Shown piece by piece: positions 15,011-17,359 of a stretch of 17,359 bases of DNA; within the stretch, counting starts at the first letter, position 1; every line of letters begins with the position of its first letter. The stretch spans positions 1 to 17,359 of the forward strand of contig CAJTZS010000067.1 of NCBI GenBank assembly GCA_910584055.1. Reading direction: 5' to 3'. The stretch is from an uncultured Muribaculaceae bacterium. Lineage in GTDB: Bacteria; Bacteroidota; Bacteroidia; Bacteroidales; Muribaculaceae. The notes beneath the pieces were generated by a model that saw nothing but the letters and a program-made list of their open reading frames with translations, was not told the DNA's origin and ran no database searches. Made by a program: the position numbers and the translations under genes.

Positions 15011-16183
15011 ATGGAACAAGCCGACAACCCGGATAGAAAGAGTTTCTACAAAGAGAAGATTCCGAGCATGCATCGCCGCTGCAACAGCCACGACTATCGC
15101 TCCGTCTCATCCTATATGATCACTCTCGGCAAGAACCCGGAATTTAAAGAATTCTTCTGCCGCATATTCGATGCCGCCCAAGAAACACCAGACTTCGACT
15201 GCGCCCGCGCCCGCTCCGACCTCCTCACCCCCGGCATCAAGAGAATCCTTCTCCCGCGCAAAGCCGGCATTGCCGGCTTCCCCGTGCCCGGCTCCTTAAG
15301 CCGGGTTAGCGAACCATCCGGCTCTTTACGCCGGGAGAGCGGGGAAAGAAGCCTCCCCGCAGTCGAGCTCACCGACACCGGAACCCTCATCCGCATGGCC
15401 ATCCGAGATTTCTTCAAGAACCATCCGGCCCTTCTTTTGAAGAAGATAGTCGTCATGCCAGATCATATTCACATGATCATCCATGTGAAAGAATACCTTA
15501 CCGACCATCTGGGTCATTATATCGGATTATTGAAGCATACATGCACCCGCTACGCATGCGACAACCATCAGGACGCCGATAGGAAAGTCCCATTCTCGAT
15601 ATTCCAAGACAACTACCACGACCGCATCATCCGCAACAGCGACATGCTCGAAACGGAACGTCATTATCTGGATGACAACCCACGTCGCTATCTTATGCGC
15701 AAAATATACCCCGAATACTTCTCCTCCCCGGTAATATTGACAATCGGTCAAGACAGATACACAGCATTCGGCAATATCCTCCTTCTAAGAGACCTTCACC
15801 CCGAAGCCGTGATTGTTAGCAGCAAATACTCCGCTAGTCATCTTGAAAACCTTAAAATATCCTGGAGAGATGCAGCTCGCGAACGGAAAGCCCTGGTCTC
15901 CCCGTTTATCAGCAAGGCCGAAAAAACCATGAGAGAAGAAATCCTTGAGCTTGGCGGCAGGATTGTCGAAATTCTCGACAACGGTTTTTCCGAAAAATAC
16001 AAACCATGGGGAAAGAACTTCGATCTCTGCCTTGAGGGCAGACTTCTACAGATAGCACCCTTGGAACATAACACCGCCAAAAAGCCCCTCAGCCGCGCCA
16101 AAGCTCTTGAACTCAATGCCCTCTCTCGACTGCTCTGCCGACAATACTCCCCCTTGACAGAGATGTCTGTACGGAAGCGCTGA
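15011..16183 (+). CDS. REP-associated tyrosine transposase (RAYT, Y1/HUH) with extra C-terminal domain
   Basis: This Y1 HUH single-strand DNA transposase-like protein has 390 residues, longer than typical RAYTs of about 150-250. The HUH motif is MPDHIHMIIHV with H152 and H154. The candidate catalytic tyrosine is Y202 in FQDNYHDRIIRN, followed by RHYLDDNPRRY, standard in RAYTs. Residues about 84-117 (KAGIAGFPVPGSLSR onward) are not family sequence; they translate a palindromic DNA repeat inserted in frame. After about residue 235 there is an added domain with NILLLRDLHP, VSPFISKAEKTM and GGRIVEILDNGF, which looks Rossmann/DprA-like. The frame is open upstream into the GT gene to 14567, but ATG 15011 fits the start of homology-like sequence. 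It probably mobilises or spreads the flanking repeats. Confidence 0.85.
   Translation: MEQADNPDRKSFYKEKIPSMHRRCNSHDYRSVSSYMITLGKNPEFKEFFCRIFDAAQETPDFDCARARSDLLTPGIKRILLPRKAGIAGFPVPGSLSRVSEPSGSLRRESGERSLPAVELTDTGTLIRMAIRDFFKNHPALLLKKIVVMPDHIHMIIHVKEYLTDHLGHYIGLLKHTCTRYACDNHQDADRKVPFSIFQDNYHDRIIRNSDMLETERHYLDDNPRRYLMRKIYPEYFSSPVILTIGQDRYTAFGNILLLRDLHPEAVIVSSKYSASHLENLKISWRDAARERKALVSPFISKAEKTMREEILELGGRIVEILDNGFSEKYKPWGKNFDLCLEGRLLQIAPLEHNTAKKPLSRAKALELNALSRLLCRQYSPLTEMSVRKR
15262..15360. repeat. REP-like palindromic repeat inside the RAYT coding sequence
   Basis: Four hairpins follow one another: 15262-15278 (AGCCGGC-ATT-GCCGGCT), 15287-15305 (CCCGGCT-loop-AGCCGGG), 15317-15335 and 15339-15360 (GCGGGGA-loop-TCCCCGC). 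The first 44 nt (15262-15305) match 16340-16383 at 43 of 44 positions, and partial similarity continues through the second half. The insert keeps the reading frame and contains no stop. Confidence 0.85.
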
Positions 16184-16202
16184 CAGCCGCCTGCGTCCCT
16201 CC

Positions 16203-16294
16203 TCGCGCCTCAAGAAGGCGCGATGCAGAGAACCTCATTCCGCCTCAAGAGGAGGTGCGATGCAGCAAACTTCATTCCGCCTCAAGAAGGCGGA
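16203..16294. repeat. Tandem short hairpin repeats downstream of RAYT
   Basis: A unit of about 36 nt containing CGCCTCAAGA and GCGATGCAG...TTCATTC recurs about 2.4 times. Each copy carries a small hairpin: 16203-16223 (TCGCGCCT/AGGCGCGA), 16241-16257 (weaker, one G-T pair) and 16276-16294 (TCCGCCT/AGGCGGA). The first and last share the loop CAAGA but have different, compensated stems. No gene is seen in 16184-16494. Confidence 0.75.
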
Positions 16295-16302
16295 CACAGG
16301 GA

Positions 16303-16319
16303 TTCGGGCAAAGCCCGAA
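16303..16319. repeat. Small perfect hairpin in the repeat region
   Basis: TTCGGGC, loop AAA, GCCCGAA. It may act as a weak transcription end for RAYT, but no T-tract follows. Confidence 0.4.
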
Positions 16320-16339
16320 AAGCGGAGACTCGATTCCAT

Positions 16340-16414
16340 AGCCGGCACTGCCGGCTTCCCCGTGCCCGGCTCCTTAAGCCGGGAGATCGAACCGCCCCGG
16401 CTCCTTAAGCTGGG
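16340..16414. repeat. REP-like palindromic repeat downstream of RAYT
   Basis: Three hairpins are present: 16340-16356 (AGCCGGC-ACT-GCCGGCT), 16365-16383 (CCCGGCT-CCTTA-AGCCGGG) and 16396-16414 (CCCGGCT-CCTTA-AGCTGGG, one wobble). The first 44 nt are almost identical to the copy inside the RAYT gene. The second and third hairpins are also near-copies of each other. Confidence 0.85.
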
Positions 16415-16481
16415 AGGGGAACGAAGACTCCTACTCCTCCCTAAAGCAGGAGAACACATTCGGATATTTGATAAAAATTGC

Positions 16482-16489
16482 TAAATTTG
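16482..16489 (+). promoter_or_regulatory. -7 box for the last GT2 gene, nearly leaderless
   Basis: TAAATTTG is a perfect TAnnTTTG box 5 nt before the ATG at 16495, so transcription may begin at or next to the start codon. A weak -33 (TTCG, 16459-16462) is 19 nt upstream. Confidence 0.6.
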
Positions 16490-16494
16490 CAATC

Positions 16495-17322
16495 ATGAAG
16501 GGAAAGAATCAGAAAATAAAGCTACAGGTGCTTATCTGCACTCTCGGCGAAGCGGGCATAAAGCGCGTTGCGGCAGCGAGTCATCCTTCGGTCGAGGAAG
16601 TGGAGTATCTGGTAAGCTGGCAACTTCCCGAAAGAGATGTCCCGATACCGGAAGAACTGAGCAAAAGGTCCGATTTCCGAATAGTCAAAAACCGGACAAG
16701 GGGATTGTCAAAAAACCGCAACCTCGCTCTTGCCGCTGCCTCCGCACCGATATGTCTTATCGCTGACGATGACCTCGCTTACGAAGCTGACGCTTTCCGG
16801 AAGATAATTGAAACCTTTCAAGACAATCCTGAAATTGATATAGCAACGTTCAAATACACCGGAACCGATTCAAAAAGTTATCCTTCAGAAACGTTCAACC
16901 TCTCCAAACCTCCCAAGGGATATTTTATAACTTCATTCGAAATTGCCTTCAGACGCGACAAAATAATAGAATCAGGAATAAAATTCAATGAAGATTTCGG
17001 GATAGGGGGCAAATTCCCTGCCGGAGAGGAAGACATATGGATTCATGATATGTTGAGATATGGTTTAAGGGGCAAGTTCTTTCCCACTGCTATCGCCCGC
17101 CACGAAGGAGCTACCACAGGAATAAGGCTTGCAGCCGATCCGGAACTCATCAGGACTAAAGGAGCCGTTTTCGCCCATACCCACCCTTGGACATGGCCGC
17201 TACGGATGTTGGCACATGCATGGAGATATCAATTCAAATTAGGTAGATTTTCCATGTTACTCCAATATTGTAACCTGTGGATAAAGGGGGTAGGCCAAGC
17301 CATTAAATATAATAGAGATTAA
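16495..17322 (+). CDS. GT2-like glycosyltransferase
   Basis: This is a glycosyltransferase of about 275 residues of the GT-A/GT2 type seen in Bacteroidetes glycan loci. It starts LQVLICTLGEAGIKRV, has the NRTRGLSKNRNLALAAA segment and the metal-binding ADDDL at about 89-93. The acceptor-side part contains GGKFPAGEEDIWIHDML, with acidic residues where GT2 enzymes have the ED catalytic pair. The frame is open from a TTG at 16468, but ATG 16495 is preferred because a perfect -7 promoter box lies between the two. No signal peptide or clear membrane helix is seen, so it should be cytoplasmic. It is separated from the other glycosyltransferases by the RAYT and its repeats. The substrate is unknown. 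Confidence 0.85.
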   Translation: MKGKNQKIKLQVLICTLGEAGIKRVAAASHPSVEEVEYLVSWQLPERDVPIPEELSKRSDFRIVKNRTRGLSKNRNLALAAASAPICLIADDDLAYEADAFRKIIETFQDNPEIDIATFKYTGTDSKSYPSETFNLSKPPKGYFITSFEIAFRRDKIIESGIKFNEDFGIGGKFPAGEEDIWIHDMLRYGLRGKFFPTAIARHEGATTGIRLAADPELIRTKGAVFAHTHPWTWPLRMLAHAWRYQFKLGRFSMLLQYCNLWIKGVGQAIKYNRD

Positions 17323-17359
17323 ATAAAGTTAGATGTTAAGCACGATGCAGAAATCTCCA

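Noticed and set aside
15011..16183. IS200/IS605 insertion sequence
   Set aside because: Although the HUH/Y1 core is shared, the NPRRY-type ending, lack of TnpB and presence of REP-like repeats fit RAYT better.
16203..16414. CRISPR-like array
   Set aside because: Repeats are too few, unequal and hairpin-based, spacers are not unique, and no cas genes are present.
16223..16484. Small open frames in both directions across the repeats
   Set aside because: They translate the palindromic repeats and are Arg/Pro-rich without starts or homology-like features.

Overview
The window looks like a Bacteroidales chromosome. The supporting signs are TAnnTTTG-type -7 promoter boxes, A-rich leaders with few Shine-Dalgarno sites, a KDG kinase and SLC13 permease of the Bacteroidetes kind, and an archaeal-type AAA ATPase of a family common in this phylum. 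A family such as Muribaculaceae is possible, but sequence reading alone cannot settle it.

Layout. (1) Positions 1-5165 hold a plus-strand envelope-signalling cluster. A secreted-type Ig-like (BIG2) protein with an unclear 5' end comes first. A transmembrane Ser/Thr kinase, an exported WG-repeat-like protein and a PP2C phosphatase follow with gaps of 6 and 9 nt. A strong intrinsic terminator closes the cluster. (2) Positions 5204-9508 hold a metabolic stretch with its own promoter: an SLC13 permease with RCK_C domains, KDG kinase, and a stand-alone glutamate-synthase small-subunit protein. (3) Positions 9534-12822, minus strand, form a tight four-gene operon transcribed as AAA ATPase, GT2 glycosyltransferase, type I phosphoribosyltransferase, HAD phosphatase. 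Two of its junctions are ATGA stop/start overlaps. (4) Positions 12860-12903 contain a near-perfect AT-rich palindrome between the divergent operons. (5) Positions 12920-14981 hold a polyprenyl-phosphate-type GT2 and a GT-B glycosyltransferase. (6) Positions 15011-16450 hold a REP-associated tyrosine transposase (RAYT) with an extra C-terminal domain. A palindromic repeat lies in frame inside its own coding sequence, a 43/44 copy lies downstream, and a set of small hairpin repeats sits between. (7) Positions 16495-17322 hold another GT2, probably expressed from a nearly leaderless promoter.

Functional reading. Regions 3, 5 and 7 look like surface-glycan assembly. The PRT and HAD pair next to a GT2 suggests a two-step ribofuranose addition from PRPP followed by 5-phosphate removal. 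The kinase/phosphatase module probably couples a periplasmic state to cytoplasmic phosphorylation. The RAYT with its internal repeat is the most unusual genome-dynamics feature.
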